Shown one piece after another: positions 42,842 through 52,496 of a stretch of 52,581 nt of DNA. The stretch comes from Bacilli bacterium. GTDB taxonomy: Bacteria > Bacillota_I > Bacilli_A > RFN20 > CAG-826. The position numbers were made by a program, and so were the translations under genes. How positions within the stretch are numbered: position 1 is the first letter of the stretch; each line of letters opens with the position of its first letter. The notes under the pieces were generated by a model. The model saw nothing but the letters and a program-made list of their open reading frames with translations, did not search any database and was not told the origin of the DNA. The stretch spans positions 1-52,581 of the forward strand of contig JAKSUV010000006.1 in assembly GCA_024408655.1 (NCBI GenBank), in the 5' to 3' direction.

Positions 42842-44746
42842 TTAAATGCAAAAAGCAGGGGCAATCGCGTTACTGGCAAAGGAAATGTTACCGCTGGAGA
42901 GATTACCTATTTCGGCACAATACCATGCGCTATCTTTAGTATAAAGAATATTATCAATACTAGGTGAGCGAAGCCAATATTTAACAGCCCGGCTATTTAG
43001 GTCTTTTTTGATTCGACGTTCGTTAGCTTCCTGTTCCGTTTCTTCTGGGTGGTTGTAATAGGCATAAAGCGTTCCTTCGCCTTTAGGAGTCTTTTCTTCA
43101 TCCGGGACATCGGTTATTTCATCATGCGCTAGCGGAAAGAGCTGAGTGGTGTAGGGAAATTCAGTGGAATAACTTTTATCTAAACCAACATATTTATTGA
43201 CCGTTTTTATTACACTGACTAAACCGCTATCTATTTTCGATAACACCGAGTATTCATCATAATTTAAGAGATAATTGAGAGTAGAGTGAGGAAAATTGTA
43301 ATTAGTGGACCTATCTTCGCCTTTTACTTCCCAAGGCGTGATTTCGGCATCGCCATCACTATCACTAATGACATTAACAAACTCAAAAGTAATTCCAACC
43401 GAATTATTGTATACATCAAGGTCGTGATTAAAATCAATAATTCTCACTTGATGGTCTAAATCATTAACTTTAACGGTTTTTTCTTCACCAATATAGAAAA
43501 GATAAGGCGCTAATCCAGAAGAGGAAATACTATTAATAGTAGTTGTGCTTGGATCATCGCTAGACCATGGTAATTCTCCAAGTAATTGGTAATCATTAGC
43601 ACGAGCGATAATTGTTATGTGGTTTTCGATATGATCGGGTTTTATTGTTAATACGCCTTCGTTATAAGAACAATATTCACCAATCTTTTCAAACGTTTCA
43701 GCGGGGCTAACCCATTGAACTAATTCATCACCATCACAGTTATCAAATTGGATATAGATATTTTCAGCTGAAGGTAAAGCATAATCATCAGTCGGTACGA
43801 AGGTAAGTGATAAATCGCCGTCTTCTTTCTTGACTGGCTGTTCACAAGTAATTTCTTCAAAACCAAGAGTGAATGGCACATCATAAATATATTCGCCTGC
43901 CACATTTGCCTCACCAGTAATTTCGATATTACCAGTAACCTTATTCGCCTCAATTGTCACTCTTGCTTTGGTTTTATCTTCTTTAATATAGTCAACTTTA
44001 TAACCATCATATATGCAAGGTGAACCGCCAACGGAAATTTGGATTCTTGAAGGAGCAATATATTTAGTATCATTAGTAACATTTATCGCTTCCATTTCAA
44101 AAGTAAAAAGCTGGTTACCAACAATTTCAACATTGGTTAATGGTTCTCCGTCTTTCGTGAATTTTAGATGATCTCCGTTAGTAGCGTTTGCGGTATATTT
44201 ATTTATTGTTACATCCCATTTTACTTTTAAAAGGATATCGTGATCGACTACTGTTTCAGCAAAATTAAATTTTTCATCCTGCATTTCGCCATCAATTACT
44301 TCATACCAACCTAACCAAGTATAAGAGTATGCGACATCGGATTGACGATAAATTCGACCTGGGTTAGTAACACGTGCTTCTTCACTATATTCAATAAATT
44401 GTGGATTAACCTTAGTGCCGCCGTCTGAATCAAATGTGACCGTGTATGTGCGTTTATTTTCCTTCCATTTAGCTTTTAAAGTAAAGTCGCTAGTGACTGG
44501 TGTATTAAAGTCATACTTTTTCCCGTTTAATTGCCATTCATCAAATTGGAAAGTGTATTCCGTTGACGACGGTTTAGTGGGTTTAGTGGGTTCGTAGATA
44601 GTCTCCCCGTGATAAACCGTTTGTGAGGCAACCGGAGTGCCATTATCGGAATCAAAAGTGACAGTGTGTTGCTTAGGCGCCTCATTACAACTCGCTAAAA
44701 GAGAAATAGTTGCGAGCGGGATAATCATCAAGATAGTCTTTTTCAT
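42842..44746 (-). CDS. Lipoprotein with InlB-like repeats and a DUF6273-like module
   Basis: The 634-residue protein has lipobox LLASC, then two InlB B-repeat-like units (HTVTFDSDNGTPVASQTV and YTVTFDSDGGTKVNPQ, each ending in a W-containing strand), several beta modules, and a C-terminal module with VRIIDFNHDLD, TQLFPLAHDEI, KYWLRSPS and the end APAFCI. It starts 15 bases after the GH43 gene and is probably cotranscribed with it. Confidence 0.78.
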   Translation of the reverse strand: MKKTILMIIPLATISLLASCNEAPKQHTVTFDSDNGTPVASQTVYHGETIYEPTKPTKPSSTEYTFQFDEWQLNGKKYDFNTPVTSDFTLKAKWKENKRTYTVTFDSDGGTKVNPQFIEYSEEARVTNPGRIYRQSDVAYSYTWLGWYEVIDGEMQDEKFNFAETVVDHDILLKVKWDVTINKYTANATNGDHLKFTKDGEPLTNVEIVGNQLFTFEMEAINVTNDTKYIAPSRIQISVGGSPCIYDGYKVDYIKEDKTKARVTIEANKVTGNIEITGEANVAGEYIYDVPFTLGFEEITCEQPVKKEDGDLSLTFVPTDDYALPSAENIYIQFDNCDGDELVQWVSPAETFEKIGEYCSYNEGVLTIKPDHIENHITIIARANDYQLLGELPWSSDDPSTTTINSISSSGLAPYLFYIGEEKTVKVNDLDHQVRIIDFNHDLDVYNNSVGITFEFVNVISDSDGDAEITPWEVKGEDRSTNYNFPHSTLNYLLNYDEYSVLSKIDSGLVSVIKTVNKYVGLDKSYSTEFPYTTQLFPLAHDEITDVPDEEKTPKGEGTLYAYYNHPEETEQEANERRIKKDLNSRAVKYWLRSPSIDNILYTKDSAWYCAEIGNLSSGNISFASNAIAPAFCI

Positions 44747-44761
44747 AACATTATTTACTCT

Positions 44762-47212
44762 TTATACCGGGGTATGATTATATAAATCCCACACTAATGT
44801 GCCATACGCTTCTTTAATTGGAACAATGCAAGCACGAGGATTTTCAAAACTAGTAGAATTATTGTTATGAAAACAAAGATACAAATTACCATCAGGATCG
44901 TCAAAAATCATTGCGTGCCCTCCGTCAGAGGCGCCTTCACAAATGTCTTTTGCATAAAGAAGCCGTTCTTGTTGCTCCCAACAATATGGATTTGTAAGTT
45001 CTTTATCACCATATTTATTACAAACTATGCCAACACAATATTTATCGTAAGGATCAAAGGATGACGCAATCATCACTAAGCTACCATCTTTAAGTTTACG
45101 GATAAATTGGCCTTCAAAAACGCCTTCGTATTGCTTTCGCCAAGGCACATAGGTGTCCCCATCAACCAACTTCACGCTCTCCATTTCACGGATTTGTGAT
45201 AAAGGCTCAATTCCTGGGTCAGTCTTAAATGGGACAATAGTCAATCCGTTACAAGTCCTATCATCGCGGCCATAACAATGTATCAAATACGGTTGTTCTT
45301 TGCCATCTTCCATCTTCTTAACATATAAGGTGCCATCGATGCCGCCGCACTGACTACCAACAATTTTGTGACTCACAATGTGTCCAGGACCGGGGCCGTT
45401 GTCAGGATTTGTAGAAATCATCTCAAAACCCTCAGTTAAAGATTTGCTTTTAAAGATGACTGTGCCCTGATTACTAGATTTGTCTACATAAGTAGTAAAC
45501 AAATAATAATTATCCCCATATTTATGTAACTCGGGAGCCCAACGATATGTATCTATAAACGGATATTGTGACTCATCAACAATATCTTCATTTAATAATT
45601 TCCAGCCACTTTTGAAGGTATCTTTGGCGCCGTACACTGACCATTTATCGCCATCAAAGCTTCCGCATGTACCATACATATAATAATTAGTCCCATCACG
45701 ATAAATAAACGGATCGCGAATTTTGCGACCATCAGGTAAAAAATCAACAATGTAATCTTCTTTTTTACAAGCACCTCTAACCTCAAGGCCAGTTGGAACG
45801 TCAATTCCGTCTTCATATAAGAAATCAGTCAAAAGACGATCAACCGCACAAATTCTTGCAAAATTTGTTCGATAAGCAAATATTATTTTATTATTAGCCA
45901 CTTTGATAATGTAATCGTCATTATCGCGTAACTCCTTGGCTAACTCTTGCGATTCAGAGCGATGATCAGTTAGAATAATTTCTCTATCGGTAGAAGGTGC
46001 ATGCTCGTTAACAATAGTTAGATTTTTTTCACCATGATATCTTCTAGCATCATTAATTTGGCGAGCACCATGATAGCAAACTCTAGCATCTTCCCCTTCA
46101 TAAACAATTTGATAATCGTTAGTGATGTGCAAAATATTCACGGTCGCTGTGGATGTAGCGGTAAATGAAACATCAGTATCTGGCATTTCAAAAGTGAGCA
46201 TTCCAGTTTCAGAATCATAAGTATATTCGCTTAAACCACTAATATTACTTAGTTCTGGCATGCCGTATATATGAGTAGTATCTTTATCGGGGATAAATTT
46301 TAATTTTACTTTTGATCCGACGATATACCCTTCTTGTTTTGGATCTTCGTAGAAATGACAATTAGATAATGTGCCGGTAACAGTGTGTTTAACTAAAGAA
46401 TCAGCGGTAGCACTAACCTCAACATCAGTAGTTACTTCGCTAATCGTAATGGTTTTAGTTTCATCATCATAAGTGGCATTTTTACCTGTAACCTCAACTT
46501 TTTGATCATTCAAGAAATAACCATAATCAACATTAACCGAGAATTTTACATTTTTATCACCTTTTTTAATTTCTTTGGCTAGGATTCTTGAATTACCGTC
46601 AATATTACAATTTGTGCCAGTAAAACTAAATTTTAAAAGAGTATAAGCCTTTGCGGTAATATTTACTGGTCCCACTACTTCAGAAATAATGATTTTTTGA
46701 GAAGCGGGATTGTAATCGACATTTTCGCCCTCTATCTTTAAATCGTCTTTTCCTAAAGCATAACCGGAATCAACGCTAATTGAAAATTCAACATTTTTAT
46801 CGCCTTTTTTAAGTGGCTTATCAGTAATATCGCGAATTCCGCCAATGTTACAATTTTCGCCATGGAAAGTGAAGCTTGGTTTAGTGGTCGCATCCGCGGT
46901 GACAATAACATCACCGACTACTTCACTAATGGTAATCTTGTGAGTTACTTCATCATAAGTAGTGTTTTTACCAGTAATCTCTACATCACTTTGAATTAAG
47001 ACAAAGTCGTATTCAGGGTTAATAGTAAAAGTAAGATTTTTATCACCTTCATATATCTTAGTTTCGTATTTGTCTTCGTATTCAATATTGCAGTTTGTGC
47101 CTTCAAAGGTAAATTGATAGGCGGTTGGTTGATCTGTATGCGGGGTAGGGCCGCAACCATACATAAATAAAAAAGACGATACTAAAGGAACAATAACTAA
47201 ATTTTTTTTCAT
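44762..47212 (-). CDS. GH43-like glycoside hydrolase lipoprotein with tandem repeats
   Basis: The 816-residue protein has lipobox MYGC. Residues about 30-270 hold three tandem repeats of about 80 residues (pattern F.G.NCNI, then KGDKN, then Y....TITISEV) plus a fourth diverged unit. From about residue 490 a five-bladed propeller matches GH43: RDPFIYRDGTNYYMYGT with the catalytic base Asp, WAPELHKYGDNYYLFTTY, the pKa-modulating Asp in GGIDGTLYVKK, the acid Glu in FEGQFIRKLKDGS and GHAMIFDDPDGNLYLCFH. It would cut arabinan or xylan-type glycans outside the cell; the substrate is not certain. Confidence 0.85.
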   Translation of the reverse strand: MKKNLVIVPLVSSFLFMYGCGPTPHTDQPTAYQFTFEGTNCNIEYEDKYETKIYEGDKNLTFTINPEYDFVLIQSDVEITGKNTTYDEVTHKITISEVVGDVIVTADATTKPSFTFHGENCNIGGIRDITDKPLKKGDKNVEFSISVDSGYALGKDDLKIEGENVDYNPASQKIIISEVVGPVNITAKAYTLLKFSFTGTNCNIDGNSRILAKEIKKGDKNVKFSVNVDYGYFLNDQKVEVTGKNATYDDETKTITISEVTTDVEVSATADSLVKHTVTGTLSNCHFYEDPKQEGYIVGSKVKLKFIPDKDTTHIYGMPELSNISGLSEYTYDSETGMLTFEMPDTDVSFTATSTATVNILHITNDYQIVYEGEDARVCYHGARQINDARRYHGEKNLTIVNEHAPSTDREIILTDHRSESQELAKELRDNDDYIIKVANNKIIFAYRTNFARICAVDRLLTDFLYEDGIDVPTGLEVRGACKKEDYIVDFLPDGRKIRDPFIYRDGTNYYMYGTCGSFDGDKWSVYGAKDTFKSGWKLLNEDIVDESQYPFIDTYRWAPELHKYGDNYYLFTTYVDKSSNQGTVIFKSKSLTEGFEMISTNPDNGPGPGHIVSHKIVGSQCGGIDGTLYVKKMEDGKEQPYLIHCYGRDDRTCNGLTIVPFKTDPGIEPLSQIREMESVKLVDGDTYVPWRKQYEGVFEGQFIRKLKDGSLVMIASSFDPYDKYCVGIVCNKYGDKELTNPYCWEQQERLLYAKDICEGASDGGHAMIFDDPDGNLYLCFHNNNSTSFENPRACIVPIKEAYGTLVWDLYNHTPV

Positions 47213-47218
47213 ATGATT

Positions 47219-47224
47219 ATTATA
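47219..47224 (-). promoter_or_regulatory. Leaderless -10 box of the GH43 lipoprotein
   Basis: TATAAT-AATCAT-ATG, with 6-base spacing and no Shine-Dalgarno site. Confidence 0.65.
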
Positions 47225-47242
47225 CATTATTTATTCATAAAT

Positions 47243-47263
47243 AAAAATCCCACTTTTGTGGGA
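47243..47263 (-). terminator. Terminator between lipoprotein genes
   Basis: The 6-bp stem TCCCAC / GTGGGA with a TTTT loop is followed on the minus strand by a T-run. It ends the 773-residue lipoprotein transcript just before the GH43 promoter. Confidence 0.8.
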
Positions 47264-47279
47264 AGCGATACAGAAACTA

Positions 47280-47310
47280 ATCTAGATTAACGGAAAGACA
47301 CCGCGTTTAT
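47280..47310 (-). repeat. Intergenic lipoprotein-island element, copy b
   Basis: On the minus strand: GCGGTGTCTTTCCGTTAATC, matching the left half and loop of copy d. The right arm is lost. Confidence 0.5.
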
Positions 47311-47354
47311 ATTTTTTAATAATAACTAATAATTACGCAAATAATCAAAGGTGA

Positions 47355-49676
47355 TTAAATGCAGAAAGCGGGGGCAACGGCACGGCTTCTATCAACTATA
47401 ACATTACTCCATGTTCCATCACCTTTTATGAAAAGAGCACAATCATGGTATGACGGCGAATGGGATCTAGTCCAATATGCACAAGGAGCGGTTGCACCAA
47501 TAAGGTATTTTTTCCTGTCAGGATTCTTTTTATAATATTCATATGGTTCGCCTTCGTGCTTCCAATCACTATCCTCCAGGTTATATTCTTTAGCTGAAAT
47601 AGCAAAGATTTCTACGTCCTCGTAAACATCATCATAATATTTACCATATTCATCTTCACTATATACAATAGAAGGTTTTGAAACTTTTTTGCAATAAAAC
47701 CGCAATTCATATGGTAGGCGCGTTGAAAAGCTGTCTTTAAGGAAATTGTCCAGCGGGCCGTTAACATAGCAACCATGTTCTTTGATATCGTTTGAATATT
47801 GAACAAGAAATGGACTAATTGAATAATCCTCAGTAAGTAACTCGACAGTTTCAATCGTCAATCCAGCTTTTCCGTTTCCGTCAGAAAGATTATCGTGAGA
47901 AAAACCGATAATCCGGAAAGTATATCTTTCATCTTCAACATGTCTTAATTCGCCAAGAGTAAAAAATTTTCTAATTTGTTCGGTCGGTAACGATGCCAAT
48001 TCGGAAATTGTATCCCAACTTGCGTTTTGAAAAATGCTATAGCTAGGAAGAAAGACATAGAAGGCAATCGTTTGAATACAATCCGCATTCGGACTAATAA
48101 CAATTTTGTGCTCAGTTTGATTATAAGTAACGAAATTATTATATGGTGAAGGCAAAACATCGCAAGTATACCAGTCCGTGCCATTCATTCTTATTAAGAT
48201 GTTACTAGCAGCAACGCTATCTACCCCGTCCCCAGATAAGATAATTTCTGTTGTCTCACTGTAGTCTATATATTTACCAGCAATACTACAAGTGACGCCA
48301 TATCCGTTAGCTAGGAGATGGTAACCCCCGCTAGTCACCGCATCCGCGGTAATATGAACATCGCCTTTAACAAATCTTCCTAATATTGTTACTTTGGCTT
48401 TAGTAAAATCTTGACCATCGCTTATATCTTCAATTGTGTATGCTTTCGTACTAATTATTGGTGATTCATTAATCGTTATACCAATATTTTGAGGAACGGT
48501 ATAGATTTCGTTTTGTGAATTATTAGCGGTAAGAGTAAAAACAAAATCGTCCCCTCGTTTCGGATTATTTTCTTTTTCAAGAGTCAAATTACTTAAAGTC
48601 TCTTCGCATTCATATTCAGGTCTATAATCAGATACCCAAACTTCAATAATATCAGACGTAACACGAGATAACGAAGCGTTTATATGAATTTGACTGGCGC
48701 CTCTTTTATAATCATACGTATACTCAATTTGATCAGGACCGCATAGTTCAATGTCTTTCTTTTCCGGTATTCCATAATGTTCAATGTCCGCAAATCTAAA
48801 ATATAAATCAATTTCATTGTTATTAGGATATGTTTGTTTTTCAAGTTCAATCGAACGATTATTATGTAGCTCAATGTTATGATAATAAATCGCATTAACG
48901 CTATCTGGTGTATTTTCATTAATAACATAATTATCATCGATAATTTCGTCATATATCCAGCGATTAAAAGACCAACCCGCAAATGTGCGTTCACCTAGTT
49001 TAGCGACTTGTGTGGATGCATCAACGCATTCCCCCCAAGTTTTCCCGTAAGGCATTAAAATTTCATCTTGAGCATCTTCGCTTAATGCGCCTCCATTAGG
49101 CAAAAATTTAACAACTTTATATCTTTCGGTAACAGTAGGAACAACGTTGATATTATTATCGCATTTAGGAGTAACAATAATTTTATTATTTTTCACTTTG
49201 ACATCAGCCGAATCCGGTTTTTCTACACTAGCAGTAATAGCGCAATATTTATCAATGGTGAACGGAAAAGAAATTTGATTACGACTTCCTTTAGCGAAAG
49301 GAATTGATTTTATATCCATTTGCATATGCGGCGGAACATTGATAATCGTAACATATGAAACTTGATCTAAACTTGTAACTGAGACAGTAACGCTAAAATT
49401 AGCGTTCTTTTGTGGAGTAATGATTAATTCTTCCTTTAGATAATCAAAAGTGCACTCATTCCCTTCAACATTACAAATTGTTTTAGTCACAACAAATCCA
49501 CTATCAGTGGTATAGGGCACTGTTATTGGAGTAAAATCATCTTCTGCAAAAGAAAGAGCGGAAACAGTAGGCTTAAAATGCTCGGTTGCATTAATGGTAA
49601 TAGTATATTTCTTTGGCCCACAACTTGCTAAAAAAGAAGCAAACATTAGTGGCATAACAAATGCAAATTTATTCAC
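47355..49676 (-). CDS. Large lipoprotein with a C-terminal DUF6273-like module
   Basis: The 773-residue protein starts at GTG 49676, chosen because TATAAT lies exactly 6 bases upstream and the following sequence makes a good signal peptide with lipobox FLASC. The modules parallel the 809-residue protein: FTPITVPYTTDSGF, IITPQKNANFSVTV, an InlB-like segment (ERTFAGWSF), and a C-terminal module with FRIIGFSHDNLSDGNGKAGL, YWTRSHSP and the end APAFCI. It is probably a surface-anchored ligand-binding protein. Confidence 0.75.
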   Translation of the reverse strand: MNKFAFVMPLMFASFLASCGPKKYTITINATEHFKPTVSALSFAEDDFTPITVPYTTDSGFVVTKTICNVEGNECTFDYLKEELIITPQKNANFSVTVSVTSLDQVSYVTIINVPPHMQMDIKSIPFAKGSRNQISFPFTIDKYCAITASVEKPDSADVKVKNNKIIVTPKCDNNINVVPTVTERYKVVKFLPNGGALSEDAQDEILMPYGKTWGECVDASTQVAKLGERTFAGWSFNRWIYDEIIDDNYVINENTPDSVNAIYYHNIELHNNRSIELEKQTYPNNNEIDLYFRFADIEHYGIPEKKDIELCGPDQIEYTYDYKRGASQIHINASLSRVTSDIIEVWVSDYRPEYECEETLSNLTLEKENNPKRGDDFVFTLTANNSQNEIYTVPQNIGITINESPIISTKAYTIEDISDGQDFTKAKVTILGRFVKGDVHITADAVTSGGYHLLANGYGVTCSIAGKYIDYSETTEIILSGDGVDSVAASNILIRMNGTDWYTCDVLPSPYNNFVTYNQTEHKIVISPNADCIQTIAFYVFLPSYSIFQNASWDTISELASLPTEQIRKFFTLGELRHVEDERYTFRIIGFSHDNLSDGNGKAGLTIETVELLTEDYSISPFLVQYSNDIKEHGCYVNGPLDNFLKDSFSTRLPYELRFYCKKVSKPSIVYSEDEYGKYYDDVYEDVEIFAISAKEYNLEDSDWKHEGEPYEYYKKNPDRKKYLIGATAPCAYWTRSHSPSYHDCALFIKGDGTWSNVIVDRSRAVAPAFCI

Positions 49677-49682
49677 CGCATT

Positions 49683-49688
49683 ATTATA
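49683..49688 (-). promoter_or_regulatory. Leaderless -10 box with a GTG start
   Basis: TATAAT-AATGCG-GTG, the same 6-base arrangement with a GTG start codon. Confidence 0.6.
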
Positions 49689-49730
49689 ACATAAATGTAA
49701 CAAAAAAAGCGACTAATTCCTCTTTTTTAT

Positions 49731-49770
49731 GTGTGGTGCCAACTAACGGGAAAAGCCTTGCTTTTATAAA
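49731..49770 (-). repeat. Intergenic lipoprotein-island element, copy c
   Basis: On the minus strand: TTTATAAAAGCAAGG, then CCCGTTAGTTGGCACCACACAT, close to copy d. It merges with the 3' end of the fic remnant. Confidence 0.55.
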
Positions 49771-49806
49771 GACAATAATCCCAATAATGTTGAATAAAAT
49801 GTCCGT

Positions 49807-50180
49807 AAATTTCTTTTCTTGCTCAAAATCATATTGAAGCGCTCTTTCTAAATCTCGATAATCGCCATAAGTCACTGAATCCCCATCTAGAACCCACTCT
49901 TTCTTTTTAAAATTGTAACTTCTGATTTGCCCGGGTCGTTTTAATATTCCATCAAACAAAGTTCGGTGAATAGTTAGAAGTTGCCCAACACTAAAAGTAA
50001 AGGAATCTTCAAAGATAATTTTCGCAATTCGAACAGAAATCTTATCCGCTTCTTCAGTTCGATCGCTTCGATTAGATTTAATTTTATAGTATGAATTAAC
50101 AATAATATCTAATTCATTAAGAGAAATCTCGCCTTCAATATATCGATTAGCGGCATTACTAACGAAGTTAGTTTTTTCAT
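49807..50180 (-). pseudogene. Fic family remnant, frameshifted after the start and lacking the core
   Basis: Translation from AACTTC onward gives NAANRYIEGEISLNELD, then RTEEADKISVRIAKIIFED, GQLLTIHRTLFDGILKRPG and KKEWVLDGDSVTYGD, closely following the N-terminal half of Fic AMP-transferases. Similarity stops after EQEKKF, before the HxFx(D/E)GN catalytic motif. The start ATG (50180, TATAAT 6 bases upstream) is followed by six As; seven would put it in frame. It is therefore both frameshifted and truncated. Confidence 0.75.
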
Positions 50181-50186
50181 AACCAC

Positions 50187-50192
50187 ATTATA
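50187..50192 (-). promoter_or_regulatory. Leaderless -10 box of the fic remnant
   Basis: TATAAT-GTGGTT-ATG; an intact promoter remains in front of the broken gene. Confidence 0.6.
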
Positions 50193-50239
50193 CCACTAGT
50201 GAAAAGATCGATAATTTTGTTTGAATGCGAGTGGGTTAA

Positions 50240-52441
50240 TTAAATGCAAAACGCAACCGTATAACCAAATTTATTATAAACATAATCTCGCGTTGCTTCA
50301 GTGCCAGAGTCTTTTATATAGTAAGCTTGGTGATAATCGTCGCCTTGTAAAATTGAACGGCTCCAATAACCAACTGGAAAAGGCGCAATACCGCTACCGA
50401 CCACTTTGCAGGTTTTCTTAATTCGTTTATCCGCAGGACAATCTGCGTAATAGGGGTAAACAGATCCTTCAGCATCCCAATAAAAGGCAGAGGTTAAATT
50501 TAATTCAGCTAGAGAAAGCGGGAATATTTTTGTATCACAACTTTGCATTTCTCTAGTATCATCCCAATTCCACACTAAAACGGGTTTACTTACTTGCTTG
50601 ATGCAAGATTGTAAATCCAATGGGAACATCGGAAAGAAAACATTTTGAAGATAATTATCATAAATGCCTCCACGGTAATCTTCTCCGACTCTTTCATCAA
50701 ACCTCTCGAAATAAGCATCACCGTTATTCTTTGTAATCACTTGCGCAAATTCGATAGTCATACTAGCCGTACCAGTTTTAGAAGTTAATTCATCGTGATT
50801 AAAGCCGATAATCCTAGCATCGTATGTAATATCAGCAACTTTAACTTTCTTGGTGTCACCAACACGGAAGAATGTCTCATGCCAACCATTTTCAGCAAAC
50901 TTATTGATTGTTGTCCAACTTAGTTTACTAAAGAATTCAAAACCCGGAACAGAAACATATATCCCGACATAATTATAAGGATAAGTTCCGGTTGATAAAG
51001 TAACCGTATTAGCTCCGCTATCGGTTATCGTAAAGTTTTTATATTGATCAGGACAATCAGTATCACTTAGACGATAAAGATTTCTATCTAAATCTTCGAT
51101 AATAACCCGTTCACGAGTAATAGTACTAGTACTCACTTCGTCACCACTAATAGAAAACGTTTTACCGATTTCTTGAATTGAAGCGCCGAACATATATCCA
51201 TCTTGGTCATAATCACCTTCAACTTGCGCGCCACAAACTAAGATATCCCATTCAAAATAATTTGCCTCAGTCGCCACGCCAGCGATTGAGAAATCATCGG
51301 TAATGTATCTAGCGTAAATTGTGACCTTAGCATTTTGACGATACGGGTCGGTGGAACAATCAATTTGATAAGCTTCCTTGGGTAATAATGTTCCATCGCT
51401 AAGCTTAATAGATAGCGAATGAGGAATAGTGTGTGTGCTAGTATTTGGCTCCCCTTTAATTTTTAAAGTAAAAACAAGGTTATGTCCACGTTCTACCAAG
51501 GCTGGTTTTGGCAGATCAGGACTTTCCATAAATAAACCAAAATCAATTGATGTAATTTCAAAATAATATAGATAATCAGTTGCTTTTATTATATAAGTTT
51601 TTGTTCTTACCGGTTGAACATCACTAATAGTAATTTTGGCGCTAAAATCAGTTAAACGTTGGTATGTAAAACTAGGTTCCGAGCCATCGCTAGCGAGGAT
51701 TTTAAAATATTGATCATCAGGAGGGATACGGTATTTATTTTGTCGTTCCTCTTTAACCGTCAAGTCTATCTCAACACTATCTGGCAAATAACGGCATTCC
51801 TTAATTTCTAATGTACTAGCGTCACTGTTATATAAACTTACGGTACGTTGACTTGATATAAGTTTTATTTGCGAATCAGTACTGTCATCGTTAGGAGTAA
51901 TTACTAAATTAAACCCCTCACTTCCCTCACTATATATGTATTCGAGCGTGTGCGAAGGGTTAACGACAGTACTATCGATAGTAAATCCATTAGTAATCGT
52001 ATAAGGAACGGTAATTGGAGAAAAATCACCTTTACGATAACTAACTTGTTCCTGGATTTGGATATTATTATCGCCAACTAATGTGACAGTACAAATTCTT
52101 TCTTTTTCGGTTGTGCTAGCGGTAATGACAATATCATCCGTTAAAGTAATATTAAGTTTTGCGTCCTTCGAATTGTAATTATAGTTAGTAAAAGATTTAC
52201 CGGCGGCATTAACAATCTGAACTTCGTTATCAGTTGGGTTAGCGTGCCCTCTTACGGGTAGAAAAGTAAAATTAAGTTCTGTTCCTTCTTGATATTTCCC
52301 TTCGGTAAACTTTTTCCCATCAGCGGTGTTTAAAATACAATCAGTGCCAGAAAATTTAACGGTATGTAAAGGTTTTTCGCCACAGCTTGTTAAAAGCGAT
52401 AACGGCATTAATGACATTAATAATAAACATATTTTTTTCAT
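50240..52441 (-). CDS. Large lipoprotein with a C-terminal DUF6273-like module
   Basis: The 733-residue protein starts at MKKICLLL (52441), with TATAAT 6 bases upstream; the ORF extension to 52531 would cover the promoter and terminator. It has lipobox LLTSC, beta modules including FSPITVPYTITNGFTI, and a C-terminal module with ARIIGFNHDELTSKTG, TKIFPLSLAEL, GYWSRS and the end TVAFCI. It is a paralogue of the lipoproteins at 40298, 42842 and 47355. Confidence 0.75.
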   Translation of the reverse strand: MKKICLLLMSLMPLSLLTSCGEKPLHTVKFSGTDCILNTADGKKFTEGKYQEGTELNFTFLPVRGHANPTDNEVQIVNAAGKSFTNYNYNSKDAKLNITLTDDIVITASTTEKERICTVTLVGDNNIQIQEQVSYRKGDFSPITVPYTITNGFTIDSTVVNPSHTLEYIYSEGSEGFNLVITPNDDSTDSQIKLISSQRTVSLYNSDASTLEIKECRYLPDSVEIDLTVKEERQNKYRIPPDDQYFKILASDGSEPSFTYQRLTDFSAKITISDVQPVRTKTYIIKATDYLYYFEITSIDFGLFMESPDLPKPALVERGHNLVFTLKIKGEPNTSTHTIPHSLSIKLSDGTLLPKEAYQIDCSTDPYRQNAKVTIYARYITDDFSIAGVATEANYFEWDILVCGAQVEGDYDQDGYMFGASIQEIGKTFSISGDEVSTSTITRERVIIEDLDRNLYRLSDTDCPDQYKNFTITDSGANTVTLSTGTYPYNYVGIYVSVPGFEFFSKLSWTTINKFAENGWHETFFRVGDTKKVKVADITYDARIIGFNHDELTSKTGTASMTIEFAQVITKNNGDAYFERFDERVGEDYRGGIYDNYLQNVFFPMFPLDLQSCIKQVSKPVLVWNWDDTREMQSCDTKIFPLSLAELNLTSAFYWDAEGSVYPYYADCPADKRIKKTCKVVGSGIAPFPVGYWSRSILQGDDYHQAYYIKDSGTEATRDYVYNKFGYTVAFCI

Positions 52442-52447
52442 TGCATT

Positions 52448-52453
52448 ATTATA
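52448..52453 (-). promoter_or_regulatory. Leaderless -10 box of the 733-residue lipoprotein
   Basis: TATAAT-AATGCA-ATG, almost identical to the box at 49683, as expected for duplicated genes. Confidence 0.65.
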
Positions 52454-52465
52454 ACATGAATATAA

Positions 52466-52490
52466 CAAAAAAAGAGCGATAAATCGCTCT
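52466..52490 (-). terminator. Terminator upstream of the 733-residue lipoprotein
   Basis: AGAGCGA / TCGCTCT forms a 7-bp stem followed on the minus strand by a T-run. It would end the transcript of the gene lying beyond the right edge. Confidence 0.8.
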
Positions 52491-52496
52491 ATTTTT

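Noticed and set aside
49684-49959. 91-residue ORF as an independent gene
   Set aside because: It is an internal piece of the fic remnant starting at a TTG codon, with a tail running into the intergenic repeat element.
40298-52441. Diversity-generating retroelement target genes
   Set aside because: The C-terminal lectin-like module is suggestive, but no reverse transcriptase, template repeat or variable repeat is visible in the window.
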